DNA of 64,000 nt from Acidobacteriota bacterium (GCA_029781855.1 JAKOVX010000059.1:1-64000); one strand, 5' to 3'. Shown: positions 51,635-61,731, numbered from the stretch's first letter. The notes: generated from the sequence alone by a model not told the origin. Made by a program: numbers and translations.

Positions 51635-52543
51635 ATGACCTACAAAATGAGACGTCTCGTTCGAAAGGCAAAGAAAACCGGCCTGGCCTGGAGGTTCGGA
51701 ACAAATCTTGTTCCCACCGTACGTTTCTTGATGAGAAAAAATGGCCAAACCGGACTGGAGACGGAAATTGTCAGGAAACTCGACGCTGACGGAATTGCGA
51801 GCGTTTCTGTCCATGATCTTGACACCTTTTGCAGATATGATCGATTGGAGAGGTATGCGAATGAACTTCTTACGAGCCGGAATGTGGAAGTCTCCAGGCT
51901 CAAAGAAAAAGTCAACGAAGATCCTTCGATCGGACAGAAATCATTCAACTTGGAAATGCTTGGGAGTGAGCTATCTTATGACGCTGAGGATATTTTTGCC
52001 AGATTTGCTCTCAGTCCGTCATTTCTGAATATCGCGAATTCGTACTTCAGGATGTTAACTAGGCTTCGTTACTATAACATTTGGTACACCGCTGCCTCGT
52101 CCGTCCAGGCCCGGGAGTCGCAACTTTGGCATTTTGACCGCGAGGATAGACATATCCTTAAAGTATTCTTGTACCTGAATGATGTCGACAATGGCTCGGG
52201 TCCCTTTACTTATGCTCCGGCGACGCATAAGAAGGGACAGTTTGGTTCGATCGCCCCGGCTTACTTCGATGAAAATGGTGTTCGGCGTACAACCGACGAG
52301 CAAATGGCTGCCGTTTATCCGGTGAGCAAGTGGAACATCTCGACCGGGAAAGCGGGCACGGTGATCTTTGCCGATACCAGCGGCTTCCACAAAGGCGGCG
52401 AGGCGCGAACAAATGACAGATTAATGTTCACCTGCATGTATACGTCACCGGCGTCCGAATCAAAACAACTTTTGCATGTTCCAAGAGATTTGAATATAGC
52501 TCAGTTAACAACTGCTCAGTTGTGGGCGCTTGGTCTCCGGTGA
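51635..52543 (+). CDS. PhyH-like Fe(II)/2-oxoglutarate dioxygenase
   Basis: A 302-residue protein from the ATG at 51635; a TTG at 51602 overlapping the wzt stop is possible. QLWHFDREDRHILKVFLYLNDVDNGSGPFTYAPATHKKG (about 160-200) holds the HxD iron ligands, and GTVIFADTSGFHKGGEARTNDR the distal His and the Arg that holds 2-oxoglutarate, as in phytanoyl-CoA dioxygenases. In a polysaccharide locus it probably hydroxylates a sugar or an acyl decoration. It directly follows wzt. Confidence 0.85.
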   Translation: MTYKMRRLVRKAKKTGLAWRFGTNLVPTVRFLMRKNGQTGLETEIVRKLDADGIASVSVHDLDTFCRYDRLERYANELLTSRNVEVSRLKEKVNEDPSIGQKSFNLEMLGSELSYDAEDIFARFALSPSFLNIANSYFRMLTRLRYYNIWYTAASSVQARESQLWHFDREDRHILKVFLYLNDVDNGSGPFTYAPATHKKGQFGSIAPAYFDENGVRRTTDEQMAAVYPVSKWNISTGKAGTVIFADTSGFHKGGEARTNDRLMFTCMYTSPASESKQLLHVPRDLNIAQLTTAQLWALGLR

Positions 52544-52653
52544 CACCATACCGGGTAGTGGCAATGACCTTATCCGTGCGAATTAAGGCAGCATCCGCGG
52601 TTTGTTCCCGCTGAATTTGAAAGCCGCTAAAGTAAGGGTGCGGCGTCTAATTA

Positions 52654-54063
52654 GTGAAATCTAATTTTCTTTTACTATCGACTTCGATGCTGGTCGACCG
52701 AGTATTCCTACACACCGGTTTGATCGAAAGCTTGGCGAAACATGGAGATGTGTCCGTTTGGGCATCCTCGTTTGATGAGGACGTTGCTGCATCGAACTGG
52801 ACCGCAGTTGACGCTAAGATCGAATCGTTTCCGCCAGTGCGACCCTTTCGAGAACGACCTCACAATTATTTGCGGAGACTCAATGAATTTGTCTGGGATT
52901 ATCGGTTCATGCTTCCGAGTCGGGTCAGCATGCAAAAACACGTCAGGGACAAGACATTGCCGGGCCAGATCCTGGCACTGAAACTTCCGGCGAGGCTGCT
53001 TGCGTATAGCGGAACCGAGAGGATCCTGGAGAATGCTCTTGAAAAGCTACTGGTTTCCTATCCGCGATCTGTTGAGGCCAGTAATCGCTTGGCCGAACTA
53101 AGACCTAGCGTTGTAATTTCCACCGGGCCGTTTCAATTCGAGCAGCCGGCCGTATTTACTGCGGCCAAGAGACTTGGCATTCCGACACTGGCTTATATAC
53201 CGTCATGGGACAATGTCTCGACAAAGAATCGGATGGTCTTCAAGTATGACGGATATATTGTTTGGAATGAGCAAAATAAGAGAGAGCTCCTCGATTTCTA
53301 CCCACATGCGCGAAATGTGCCGGTTTATGTTGTCGGGGCCCCTCAATTTGACGTCTTCTATCAGGACCGGTTCAAGATCGAGAGAGCGGATTTCTGCAAC
53401 GAACAACAATTACGAGCCGATCGCAAGATAATTGTCTACTCGCTCGGTTCCCCGAACTTCCTTAAAGAGCATCACGGTGCGATCGAGATGGCCCGGAGGG
53501 TTAAAGCCGGACATTTTGGCGATGCCCAATTGCTTGTTCGTCCGCACCCGATCCACGACAATGCTGAGATGAGCGGCCTATTTTCGGAATTCGGTTCAGC
53601 CGTTCGCCTGCAGAGTACACCAAACGCAGGTAAGGATCTGATCAGGCGGACTCAGGACGAAACTCAGATCGTTGACTGGGTCAATACTTTCAGGCACGCA
53701 GACGTTGTGGTCAATTTGGCGTCCACCGTAACCATTGATGCCGCGATATTCGATAAACCAGTTGTTAATCTGGATTTTGACCCGCAGCCCGGCCAACGCG
53801 ACCAGGCGCTCATCAATGATGTCAATCATAAATGGAATCACTTTAAGCCGATCGCAGAGTCAGGCGGTGTCTGGCTCGTTAACAACTTTGATGAACTTGA
53901 AAATGCGGTCAAGACCTATTTAGAAATGCCGGAGCTGCACAAGCTTGAACGAAAGTGGATCGCCGAATACGTATGCGGCTACCTCGACGGTGGTTGCGGT
54001 AAGCGGATGGCCCAGGCGATAACGGATTTCGTCGATCATAGTGCCCCGGGACGGACGAAATGA
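52654..54063 (+). CDS. GT-B type glycosyltransferase-like protein (first of two paralogues)
   Basis: A 469-residue protein with a GTG start. It shares with the next gene the blocks LGIPTLAYIPSWDNVSTKNRM, YIVWNEQNKRELLDFY, VVGAPQFDVFY, LLVRPHPIHDN and NLASTVTIDAAIFDKPVVNLDFDP. The RPHP and late STVTIDAAIFDKPVVN features resemble the nucleotide-sugar end of GT-B enzymes and of CDP-glycerol glycerophosphotransferase-like proteins. No membrane segment. The specific reaction is unknown. It overlaps the next gene by ATGA. Confidence 0.7.
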   Translation: MKSNFLLLSTSMLVDRVFLHTGLIESLAKHGDVSVWASSFDEDVAASNWTAVDAKIESFPPVRPFRERPHNYLRRLNEFVWDYRFMLPSRVSMQKHVRDKTLPGQILALKLPARLLAYSGTERILENALEKLLVSYPRSVEASNRLAELRPSVVISTGPFQFEQPAVFTAAKRLGIPTLAYIPSWDNVSTKNRMVFKYDGYIVWNEQNKRELLDFYPHARNVPVYVVGAPQFDVFYQDRFKIERADFCNEQQLRADRKIIVYSLGSPNFLKEHHGAIEMARRVKAGHFGDAQLLVRPHPIHDNAEMSGLFSEFGSAVRLQSTPNAGKDLIRRTQDETQIVDWVNTFRHADVVVNLASTVTIDAAIFDKPVVNLDFDPQPGQRDQALINDVNHKWNHFKPIAESGGVWLVNNFDELENAVKTYLEMPELHKLERKWIAEYVCGYLDGGCGKRMAQAITDFVDHSAPGRTK

Positions 54064-55538
54064 CAGATTTGATAATGACCAAAAAGACGATCGATCCAGG
54101 TCCACGCAATAACGGCAGCCATGAAACGGCAAGTGAGAAATATCAACGTCGCATTGTCGCGATCGTACCACGGGGCGAGGTAATACGGAATTTTGTCCAC
54201 TCCGGCTGTTTTGGGCATGTGGCGGAAAATTGTCAGCTTTCACTTTTATCGGTCGTAGCAGGTGCTGAAGTTGCGGAAATTGCCGATGAATCGTACTCCG
54301 CTCTCTATTCGCTAGATCCCGTAAAAGAACGATGGCCGGTCCGATTTCAGCGTGAAATATTGGATATGGCCCACGGCCGCTGGCTTTGGTCAGAGGCTGC
54401 GAAGGAGCGATGGCGTATTCGCGACCGTGAGGCCCGGACGGTTCGCGACAAAGCGGTGCGTTCGGTCAAGAAGTTGTTGGCAGTACCCTTGGCTAATTCA
54501 CACGGTTTGAAGCTCTTAACGCGTTCGGAGCGTTTATCCAGCCGGCTTTTGATGGCGACCGACAATTACACGAAGTTATATCGGTCAATTCGTCCGTCAC
54601 TGGTCTTTAACGGTTCGCATATCCACAGTACGATCGCGACACCGGCGGTTCAGGCGGCGCAGTGGCTCGGAATTCCGACTGCGACGTTCATTTTCAGCTG
54701 GGACAATCTTACGTCGCAAGGACGGATAATGCTGCCCTACGACTACTTTATTGTTTGGAATGACGATCTGAAGCGTCAACTGCTCGAAATGTACGCTTGG
54801 ATCAAACCTGAAAACGTTTTTGTCACTGGATCGCCACAATTTGATTTCCATTTCCGGCCTGAGTTCTATTGGAGCCGGGAACAATTTTGCTCTGAGATAG
54901 GTGCCGATGTCGATCGTCCGATAATTTTGTATTCGACCGGAATGGCTAACCATATGCCACGCGAACCGCAGATCGTCGAATCCATTGCCGATCTCCTTCT
55001 AGAATATCCGGAGAGTGAACGTCCGCAGCTTCTTGTTCGAGTATATGCCAAGGACCTGACGGGACGATTTGATGAACTAAAGGAACGCCGAAAGGATATT
55101 TTATTTCAAAAAGTTGCGTGGAACGCCTCGTGGCTGACTCCAAGATTCGAGGATTCCTACGCGCTCGTAAATGCCCTCCGCCACTCATCGATCGGCATCA
55201 ATATTGCGTCTACGGTCTCGCTCGAACTATGCATGTTCGACAAACCCGTCATTAATGTCGGATATGATCCGCCGGGCAGCAATGATCTGGAACTACGAAA
55301 TGCGCTTTTCTACTCTTACGAGCATTATCGGCCGGTAGTTGAAAGCGGTGCGGTCAAGGTCGCCGAGAGCCTCCCGGCAATGAGGAAACTGATTCGGGAG
55401 TCGTTAACAAATCCTGACGCAATGCGGAATGAACGGCGACAGTTGATCGAAAAAATGTTTGGCGAAACCTTAGACGGTCGCTCCGCCGATCGGATAGCTC
55501 GGATATTGGTTGAATTCGCCGATCGGACCCACGAGTAG
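54060..55538 (+). CDS. GT-B type glycosyltransferase-like protein (second paralogue)
   Basis: A 492-residue protein. LGIPTATFIFSWDNLTSQGRIMLPYDYFIVWNDDLKRQLLEMY, VTGSPQFDFHF, QLLVRVYAKD and GINIASTVSLELCMFDKPVINVGYDPPG line up with the previous gene, but the RPHP His is replaced (LVRVYAKD). The two arose by tandem duplication and then diverged. A translational coupling (ATGA) joins them. The donor is unknown. Confidence 0.7.
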   Translation: MTDLIMTKKTIDPGPRNNGSHETASEKYQRRIVAIVPRGEVIRNFVHSGCFGHVAENCQLSLLSVVAGAEVAEIADESYSALYSLDPVKERWPVRFQREILDMAHGRWLWSEAAKERWRIRDREARTVRDKAVRSVKKLLAVPLANSHGLKLLTRSERLSSRLLMATDNYTKLYRSIRPSLVFNGSHIHSTIATPAVQAAQWLGIPTATFIFSWDNLTSQGRIMLPYDYFIVWNDDLKRQLLEMYAWIKPENVFVTGSPQFDFHFRPEFYWSREQFCSEIGADVDRPIILYSTGMANHMPREPQIVESIADLLLEYPESERPQLLVRVYAKDLTGRFDELKERRKDILFQKVAWNASWLTPRFEDSYALVNALRHSSIGINIASTVSLELCMFDKPVINVGYDPPGSNDLELRNALFYSYEHYRPVVESGAVKVAESLPAMRKLIRESLTNPDAMRNERRQLIEKMFGETLDGRSADRIARILVEFADRTHE

Positions 55539-55560
55539 AGTAGTTCAATTAAGAGAATAT

Positions 55561-56556
55561 ATGGTGTTCACTAGTCGCGACCCAGATCTGGAAATTGAAA
55601 CGAAAGGGGTATCTAGTCTGACATTGTCGGTGGTCACTCCTACGCTTAAGCGACCGCAGGAAATACGGGAATTGTTAGAAAATCTAAGAAACCAATCCGT
55701 TATGCCGACTGAGGTCATTATCGTGGACGGCATCGCCGGAGACGAGAGCGAGACTGAAGAGGTTATTTCACAGATCGGGCCTCAACTTCCCTTCGCGGTT
55801 AAGTACATTCGCCATGGTGGCGGAACAGCGATACAGAGAAATGTCGGTATCGACGAAGCAAAAGGAGATCTGGTAGCGTTCATCGACGACGATGTACGCT
55901 TAGACCGTTCATTTTTCGAAGAAATGGTGAGGGTGTTGTCTGATCGGTCGAACCATGACGTCGGCGGTGTTGTCGGCTACCGGACCAACTGTCACTTTGA
56001 GTTGGAGGGGTCAATGCGGTGGCGTTGGTACCGCCGATTGGGTCTTCTGTCGATCTTTGAACCCGGTCGATATGATTTCGCGTGCGGCTATCCAATAAAT
56101 AACAGCCTCCAGCCTCCATTTTCCGGCACGAGAGAGGTGGACTTTATGACCACCGCCTGCGCCGTCTGGCGACGGGTTGTATTTGATCCGGGCCTGAGGT
56201 TCGACGAGTTTTTTCGCGACTTTGGTGTGCTTGAGGACGCTCACCTCTCGTTGAGAGCCGGTCGAACTTGGAGATTACTTCAATGCGGAGACGCCCATTG
56301 CGAAGAATTGCATTCCCGGAACGGTCGGGAAAACAGGACAAAAATCGGATTTAAGTCTGTTGTCAATTACTATTATGTGTTTCGGGATGTTGCAGGGCCT
56401 CTCGACCATATGCAGAAATACCGGTTTTGGAGGTACCAGCTTTTCGAGGCCGTACGCATTGCGTCTTCAGCGATCCGGAGATTCAACGTGGGAGATCTAG
56501 CGGACCTTCGCGGCCGGGCTCAGGGCGTTTGGCAGATTCTTATGTCCGGTCGCTAA
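55561..56556 (+). CDS. Family 2 glycosyltransferase
   Basis: A 331-residue protein from the ATG at 55561; a TTG at 55510 would run over the end of the previous gene. LSVVTPTLKRPQEIRELLENLRNQSVMPTEVIIVDG and VAFIDDDVRLDRSFFEEMV give the GT2 fold with its DDD motif (about 105). A C-terminal region with DAHLSLRAG contains the likely ED-type catalytic residues. It would add a sugar to the repeat unit. Confidence 0.88.
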   Translation: MVFTSRDPDLEIETKGVSSLTLSVVTPTLKRPQEIRELLENLRNQSVMPTEVIIVDGIAGDESETEEVISQIGPQLPFAVKYIRHGGGTAIQRNVGIDEAKGDLVAFIDDDVRLDRSFFEEMVRVLSDRSNHDVGGVVGYRTNCHFELEGSMRWRWYRRLGLLSIFEPGRYDFACGYPINNSLQPPFSGTREVDFMTTACAVWRRVVFDPGLRFDEFFRDFGVLEDAHLSLRAGRTWRLLQCGDAHCEELHSRNGRENRTKIGFKSVVNYYYVFRDVAGPLDHMQKYRFWRYQLFEAVRIASSAIRRFNVGDLADLRGRAQGVWQILMSGR

Positions 56557-56754
56557 TAAGAGAGCTGTCCGGCGTCAGGCAATGTCATCAGACCCAGCTC
56601 ATGATCTGCCATCGTGGTCACGTGATTGTGCCAGAACGAATTTCCTCGCGACCACAATTCAAATGTAATTGATCGGCAGATTACCTATCAGATTCAGTGA
56701 CGGATGCTTGCTGCATTTCGGGGTGCTCATGCAAATTTTACATTCTTGTCATTT

Positions 56755-57918
56755 ATGAAACTTGCCGTGATTTCGCACAAGGTTTGCTGGCACTCACCTA
56801 ATTCGCCTACCGGTTTCATAACCGATGGCGGTTTCCCGCAACAAATGGGCGCGATCTCCGAGCTATTTGATGAGACACGGATAGTCGTTCCCTGTAAAAC
56901 CGAAGCCGACGCGACCGGTTTGTCGCCTCTAACCGGAAAGAACATAACGGTGGTCCCGCTTTCCGAACCGAAAGGCGAAGGATTCCGGCGCAAACTGAAC
57001 ATCCCGTTCTGGCTTGTCAAGAACTGCCTTACTATTTTGAAAGAGACCAGCAACGCGGACGCGATCCACGCCCCGATCCCTGGTGACGTGGGAACGATCG
57101 GAATGGTATTCGCTATGCTTTTGCGAAAGCCGCTTTTCGTTCGTCATTGCGGCAACTGGCTGATCCAAAGAACCTTGGCCGAACGGTTCTGGAAATGGTC
57201 GATGGAATATTTCGCGGGCGGAAGAAACGTAATGCTGGCTACCGGCGGTGCGGACCAGCCACCTTCCAAACGAAATCCGAAAGTCGAATGGATATTTGCA
57301 ACGTCGCTCCGCAAGGCGGAGATCGAGTCGAATTCTCCGCTCGAACTGCCTCACAATGGGGCAGTGAGGCTTATTATCGTTTGTCGCCAGGAAGAACGCA
57401 AAGGAACTGACGTTGTAATTGACAGTCTTCCATTGATCCTTGAAAAGCTGCCAAGAGTGACCCTCGACGTTGTTGGAGGCGGATCGAAGCTTGATTTGTT
57501 TCGAAAACAAGCGGCGGCACGAAACGTTGAGGATCGGATAACCTTTCACGGTAAGGTCGTTCACGACCAAGTGATAAGTCTTCTTAGAAGCTCCCATTTG
57601 TTTTGTTACCCGACCTCGGCGTCGGAAGGCTTCCCAAAAGTGGTGTTGGAGGCATTGGCGATCGGTTTGCCGGTCATTACGACTCCTGTTTCAGTTCTTT
57701 CTAAATTGATCAAAAGCTCGAACGGGATACTCGTTAAGCGTGCGGAACCAAGTGAACTGGCGGATGCGATTCTTGAGCTGTGCTCGGACCGAACGAGGTA
57801 TCGATCCGTATCAGCGAATGCGATCGAAACAGCCAAGTCATTCTCGCTTGAGGGTTGGCGGGAGTTCATTGGGAAACGGTTGATCGAGACATGGAAAGTA
57901 GATTCCTTAAGCGAATAG
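56755..57918 (+). CDS. Family 4 glycosyltransferase
   Basis: A 387-residue protein from the ATG at 56755, which begins the usual GT4 first strand (MKLAVISHKVCWHSPNSPTGFITDGGFPQQMGAISELF); an ATG 17 codons earlier is in frame. LIIVCRQEERKGTDVVIDSLPLIL and SSHLFCYPTSASEGFPKVVLEALAIGLPVITTPV, with the ExGFPxxxLE Glu pair, form the donor-binding half. Expected to be a retaining sugar transferase of the glycan. The 200-base gap before it holds no gene. Confidence 0.88.
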   Translation: MKLAVISHKVCWHSPNSPTGFITDGGFPQQMGAISELFDETRIVVPCKTEADATGLSPLTGKNITVVPLSEPKGEGFRRKLNIPFWLVKNCLTILKETSNADAIHAPIPGDVGTIGMVFAMLLRKPLFVRHCGNWLIQRTLAERFWKWSMEYFAGGRNVMLATGGADQPPSKRNPKVEWIFATSLRKAEIESNSPLELPHNGAVRLIIVCRQEERKGTDVVIDSLPLILEKLPRVTLDVVGGGSKLDLFRKQAAARNVEDRITFHGKVVHDQVISLLRSSHLFCYPTSASEGFPKVVLEALAIGLPVITTPVSVLSKLIKSSNGILVKRAEPSELADAILELCSDRTRYRSVSANAIETAKSFSLEGWREFIGKRLIETWKVDSLSE

Positions 57919-58085
57919 GGCTAAGGCAAGTTGTGAACGGATATAAAGCGACTTTCGCCTGAGTTTAGGCTTTTCGTGGCTTGGCATTTTATCAAAGGAA
58001 AGTGCGGAATTTGCGACAGCATGAGATGCAAGTCGACTACCTAGCACGCCGTATTTTCCGGTTATCCGAAGGCAGATCGTATTTC

Positions 58086-59180
58086 ATGAAAGTTTGTTTT
58101 CTGGCCGGAACGTTGGGACGCGGGGGAGCAGAGAGGCAACTTATCCTTATGCTTCGGTCACTGAAAGACGCTGGTATCCGCTCACGACTGCTTTGTCTCA
58201 CGAAGGGTGAAGCCCTCGAAGATGAAATTCGAGAACTTGGTGTTGAGATCCATTCGATCGACTCTCACGGCGGAAGGATCCGTAAGCTACGAAACATCAT
58301 TAACGAGCTGCGACGGGAGAAAGCCGACATAATACAAAGCTCGCATTTTTATACCAATATCTATGTTTCGATAGCCGGGAGAGTAAACAGGATCCCCAGT
58401 ATCGGCGCGATCCGAAGTGATCTCGCTCATGAATTTGCCACAAACGGGTTTTACGGGAAATATCAACTCAAACTACCCAGACATTTGATTGCAAATTCCA
58501 AACTGGCCTTTGAACGGTCCATTAATTTTGGCGTCGATCCGGAAAGGATCGATCTTGTTCGAAACGTCGTGTCTTGTGTGAGTGGAATTGAGAAAACCGC
58601 CAACAAATCGGTTGATACTACCCAGATCCTCTTCGTTGGGCGTCTCGGAAAAGAAAAGCGCCCTGAGCTTTTCGTGAAAATGGCCCGTGAGCTTCGGAAA
58701 ACGCTTCCGGACCGACGTCTGAAATTTCGTGTCGTTGGCGACGGCCCCTTGCGTCCGGAGCTAGAAGAACTTGCAAGCAGATATGGTCTTACGCCGGAGG
58801 TGCTTTCTTTTGACGGAGAAAGATCCGATATGTCAGAGATCTACCGTACCGCGGATATATTGGTACTTACGTCCAAACATGAGGGGACGCCAAATGTTGT
58901 ACTCGAGGCGTTGAGTCACGCGGTTCCGGTAGTTGCGACAAGAGTCGGAGGTGTTCCCGACATTTTGAACGACAAGACGGGTATTGTCGTCGATCCGATG
59001 GACTTTACGGGGTTAATAAAAGCGACAGCTAATTTGATCGTCGACCCTCATCTTCGAGTTGTCCTTGGAACAAGCGGTCAAAAGTATGTCGAAAAAAATC
59101 ACTCACTGAAGTACCTTGAGGAACGCCTCACCGGAATATACACTGGATTATTGGCAAAAAGAAACAATGGTCGCAGCTAA
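58086..59180 (+). CDS. Family 4 glycosyltransferase
   Basis: A 364-residue protein. The ATG at 58086 starts MKVCFLAGTLGRGGAERQLILMLRSL, the normal GT4 N-terminus with the GGAE loop; the open frame upstream is likely untranslated. ILFVGRLGKEKRPELFVKMA, LKFRVVGDGPLRPELEEL and TSKHEGTPNVVLEALSHAVPVVATRVGG (ExGTPNVVLE) form the donor site. It overlaps the next gene by 14 nt. Confidence 0.9.
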   Translation: MKVCFLAGTLGRGGAERQLILMLRSLKDAGIRSRLLCLTKGEALEDEIRELGVEIHSIDSHGGRIRKLRNIINELRREKADIIQSSHFYTNIYVSIAGRVNRIPSIGAIRSDLAHEFATNGFYGKYQLKLPRHLIANSKLAFERSINFGVDPERIDLVRNVVSCVSGIEKTANKSVDTTQILFVGRLGKEKRPELFVKMARELRKTLPDRRLKFRVVGDGPLRPELEELASRYGLTPEVLSFDGERSDMSEIYRTADILVLTSKHEGTPNVVLEALSHAVPVVATRVGGVPDILNDKTGIVVDPMDFTGLIKATANLIVDPHLRVVLGTSGQKYVEKNHSLKYLEERLTGIYTGLLAKRNNGRS

Positions 59181-60600
59181 ACCCTTAAACAAAGCTGTAC
59201 TTAATCTTACAGACCCGAAGATTCTGTACAAAAAGGCGGAAACAAACTTCCGCCTTTTCCTCGTGATCACCATCCTTCATGTGCCGCTCGGATTGTTTGA
59301 CTACTACTCGGGCCCAGCCGCGCTGCTTCATCCAGCAGCAGTATTCGGAATCGGGATCTACTGGGCAATGCAAAGGAAAGTCAGACTCGAGCGGGTCGCA
59401 CTTGCGGTCGGATATCTAGTGAGCGTCGAGATACTCTGGCGAATGGCGCAGATCCCTGTCTTCTGGGAATTTGGCAAATACGGATCGGCGGTTATCATGA
59501 TCATCGCTCTGTTAAGACGAAATCGTCGACATATTCCGAGTTTGCCATTGATCTACTTCGGTGCTCTACTGCCTGGGTGCGTCCTTACCTTGATTCAGTT
59601 TGATCTTTCTGCTGCGAAAGACACTTTGAGTTTCAATTTATCAGGACCTTTCTTTTTGTTTGTCAGCTGTTGGTTCTTCTCGAATATCAGGATGAACCCG
59701 GACCAACTTAGGCACTTTTTTGAGGCTTTCATTGTCCCCCTAGTGAGTGTTGCATTTGTGACTCTGTTTTTCACTATTTCAATGAAGGACATTCAGTTCA
59801 CCGACGAATCGAACTTCGCAACAAGCGGCGGCTTTGGGCCTAATCAGGTATCGTCGATGCTCGGGCTCGGGGTATTTTTCACGGTGTTTTCATTGATCGC
59901 ATTAAGGAACGACCGGAAATACAAGATCTACTTTTCCGTTGCGGCAGTGGTCTTTGCGGCCCAAAGTATCATGACTTTTTCGCGGGGTGGCATATACAAT
60001 GCGGGAGGGGCCCTCATCATGGTCGCGTTGCTTGAATTTGGGAATCCTCTTAAGGCGACAAGACGGATAGTGCCTGTCGCCTTTATCGTCATACTCTTTT
60101 TTATTTTCGTTTTTCCGGTCCTTAATAATTTCACCGGCGGCAGTTTGCAGGAACGTTTTGAAGACACTCAATCGACGCACCGAGCGGAGATCGTTGAATC
60201 GGATATTGACATTTTTCTTGAGAATCCGGTTCTCGGTGTCGGAGTTGGATCGGCATATAGCGCACGTGAAAAATTCCTTAATTATAAGGCTGCAAGCCAC
60301 ACAGAGTTTTCACGTCTCATATCCGAACACGGGTTATTCGGCATCATTGCAATTTTATCCCTATTTGCAATGGTGGTCATAAATCTCAGACGTTCGCGGT
60401 CCAGACTTGGCCGGTCGCTAGTATTGGGGGCGGCTGCGTGGTCGGTACTATTCATGCTAAATACCGGCATGAGGCTTGCTGCACCTTCAGCAATCTTCGG
60501 CATGACGTTCATCACCATTATTGCCCCCCGGGCAAGAAGAAGTGTTCGCTCTGTCCGACCGTTCTCAAATGGTACGAACGCTGCGCAGTCGTCTTCTTGA
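59167..60600 (+). CDS. O-antigen polymerase/ligase-like membrane protein (Wzy type)
   Basis: A 477-residue membrane protein from the ATG at 59167, with about ten hydrophobic segments. ATSGGFGPNQVSSMLGLGVFFTVFSLIAL and TFSRGGIYNAGGALIMVALLEF are typical of the O-antigen ligase/polymerase (Wzy/WaaL) superfamily. The long periplasmic loop has EIVESDIDIFLENPVLGVGVGSAYSAREKF and SHTEFSRLISEHGLFGI, the usual catalytic-loop pattern. It would join repeat units or ligate the finished chain. Its coexistence with a Wzm/Wzt exporter is unusual. Confidence 0.88.
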   Translation: MVAAKPLNKAVLNLTDPKILYKKAETNFRLFLVITILHVPLGLFDYYSGPAALLHPAAVFGIGIYWAMQRKVRLERVALAVGYLVSVEILWRMAQIPVFWEFGKYGSAVIMIIALLRRNRRHIPSLPLIYFGALLPGCVLTLIQFDLSAAKDTLSFNLSGPFFLFVSCWFFSNIRMNPDQLRHFFEAFIVPLVSVAFVTLFFTISMKDIQFTDESNFATSGGFGPNQVSSMLGLGVFFTVFSLIALRNDRKYKIYFSVAAVVFAAQSIMTFSRGGIYNAGGALIMVALLEFGNPLKATRRIVPVAFIVILFFIFVFPVLNNFTGGSLQERFEDTQSTHRAEIVESDIDIFLENPVLGVGVGSAYSAREKFLNYKAASHTEFSRLISEHGLFGIIAILSLFAMVVINLRRSRSRLGRSLVLGAAAWSVLFMLNTGMRLAAPSAIFGMTFITIIAPRARRSVRSVRPFSNGTNAAQSSS

Positions 60601-60615
60601 ATTGTCGACGATTTT

Positions 60616-61731
60616 TTGGCAAAACCAACCTATTTGATCAAAGTGAGTATTGGACAACCACGCATTTGTATTGTTGGAAACCTGGTTGGGCGGCACACTG
60701 GAAATGTCACCACACAGGGTCAGATCCTTGCGGACTTGCTCGTAAAGACCGGGTACGACGTCATTTCGGTGTCTTCTAAGCTGAATCGCTTATTGAGAAT
60801 GGCGGAGATCGTCATCACGGTGGTCGGGCGAAGAAGGTCGATCGATTTGATTATCGTCGAGGTTTATAGCGGACCGAGTTTTGTAATTGCTGATACCGTA
60901 AGCCTTATTGGCAAGTATCTTGGAATCCCGACGGTCGGGGTGCTTCACGGTGGGAGTTTGCCGGAATTCATGACGAGGAATACGAAATGGGTCTCCCGTG
61001 TTTTGCGTCGCTTTGACGAACTCGTGTCCCCTTCGGCGTACCTAAAAGAAGCTACTGGACAACTGGGACTGAAGGCACGGATAATCCCTAACGTAATAGA
61101 TCTTGATAGGTATCCGCATAGGTTGCGCCGAAAGATCGAACCGAAATTGATCTGGATGCGTGCATTCCACAGCATTTACAATCCCGGGCTTGCAATTGAG
61201 GCGTTTTCATTGATCCTTGACAATCACCCCGAAGCGACGTTGGTAATGGCAGGCGTTGATAAGGGGCTCGAGGCGAGTATCAAGCAGCTGGCGCTTGAAC
61301 TTGGTACTGATCGTCGCATCCGGTTCCCGGGATTTCTAGGTCCGGAGGCCAAGGCTCGTGAATTCTCGGAAGCCGACATCTACTTGAATACGAACGATGT
61401 CGACAACATGCCCGTAACGGTCGTCGAATCGTGCGCTTTTGGATTGCCGGTCATTGCAACTGACGTCGGGGGCATCGGATTTTTGATTGACCATGGCAAC
61501 GAAGGGTTACTCGTACCAGCGGGTAACGCCGCGGAGATCGCGGACGCAGTAACGCGGCTCCTTGGTGATCCGGAACTTACAAGCCGAATCTCGGCCAACG
61601 GCCGCCTCCTAGCCGAACGATCGTCATGGGAGTCAGTCAGGTCAAATTGGGAGAACATGTTTCGTGAACTCGGGTTCCGTTACCCCGTCAGGACCGCGTC
61701 TGCCGCGGTGCATGAGAGGCCATCGGTCTAA
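60616..61731 (+). CDS. Family 4 glycosyltransferase
   Basis: A 371-residue protein from a TTG; a GTG nine codons later is an alternative. RICIVGNLVGRHTGNVTTQGQILADLL is the GT4 N-terminus. GVLHGGSLPEF, VSPSAYLKEA, KLIWMRAFHSIYNPGLAIEAF and EADIYLNTNDVDNMPVTVVESCAFGLPVIATDVGGIGFLI complete the fold, with Asn-Met-Pro in place of the commoner GxP before the Glu. It ends directly against the next ATG (TAAATG). Confidence 0.88.
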   Translation: MAKPTYLIKVSIGQPRICIVGNLVGRHTGNVTTQGQILADLLVKTGYDVISVSSKLNRLLRMAEIVITVVGRRRSIDLIIVEVYSGPSFVIADTVSLIGKYLGIPTVGVLHGGSLPEFMTRNTKWVSRVLRRFDELVSPSAYLKEATGQLGLKARIIPNVIDLDRYPHRLRRKIEPKLIWMRAFHSIYNPGLAIEAFSLILDNHPEATLVMAGVDKGLEASIKQLALELGTDRRIRFPGFLGPEAKAREFSEADIYLNTNDVDNMPVTVVESCAFGLPVIATDVGGIGFLIDHGNEGLLVPAGNAAEIADAVTRLLGDPELTSRISANGRLLAERSSWESVRSNWENMFRELGFRYPVRTASAAVHERPSV

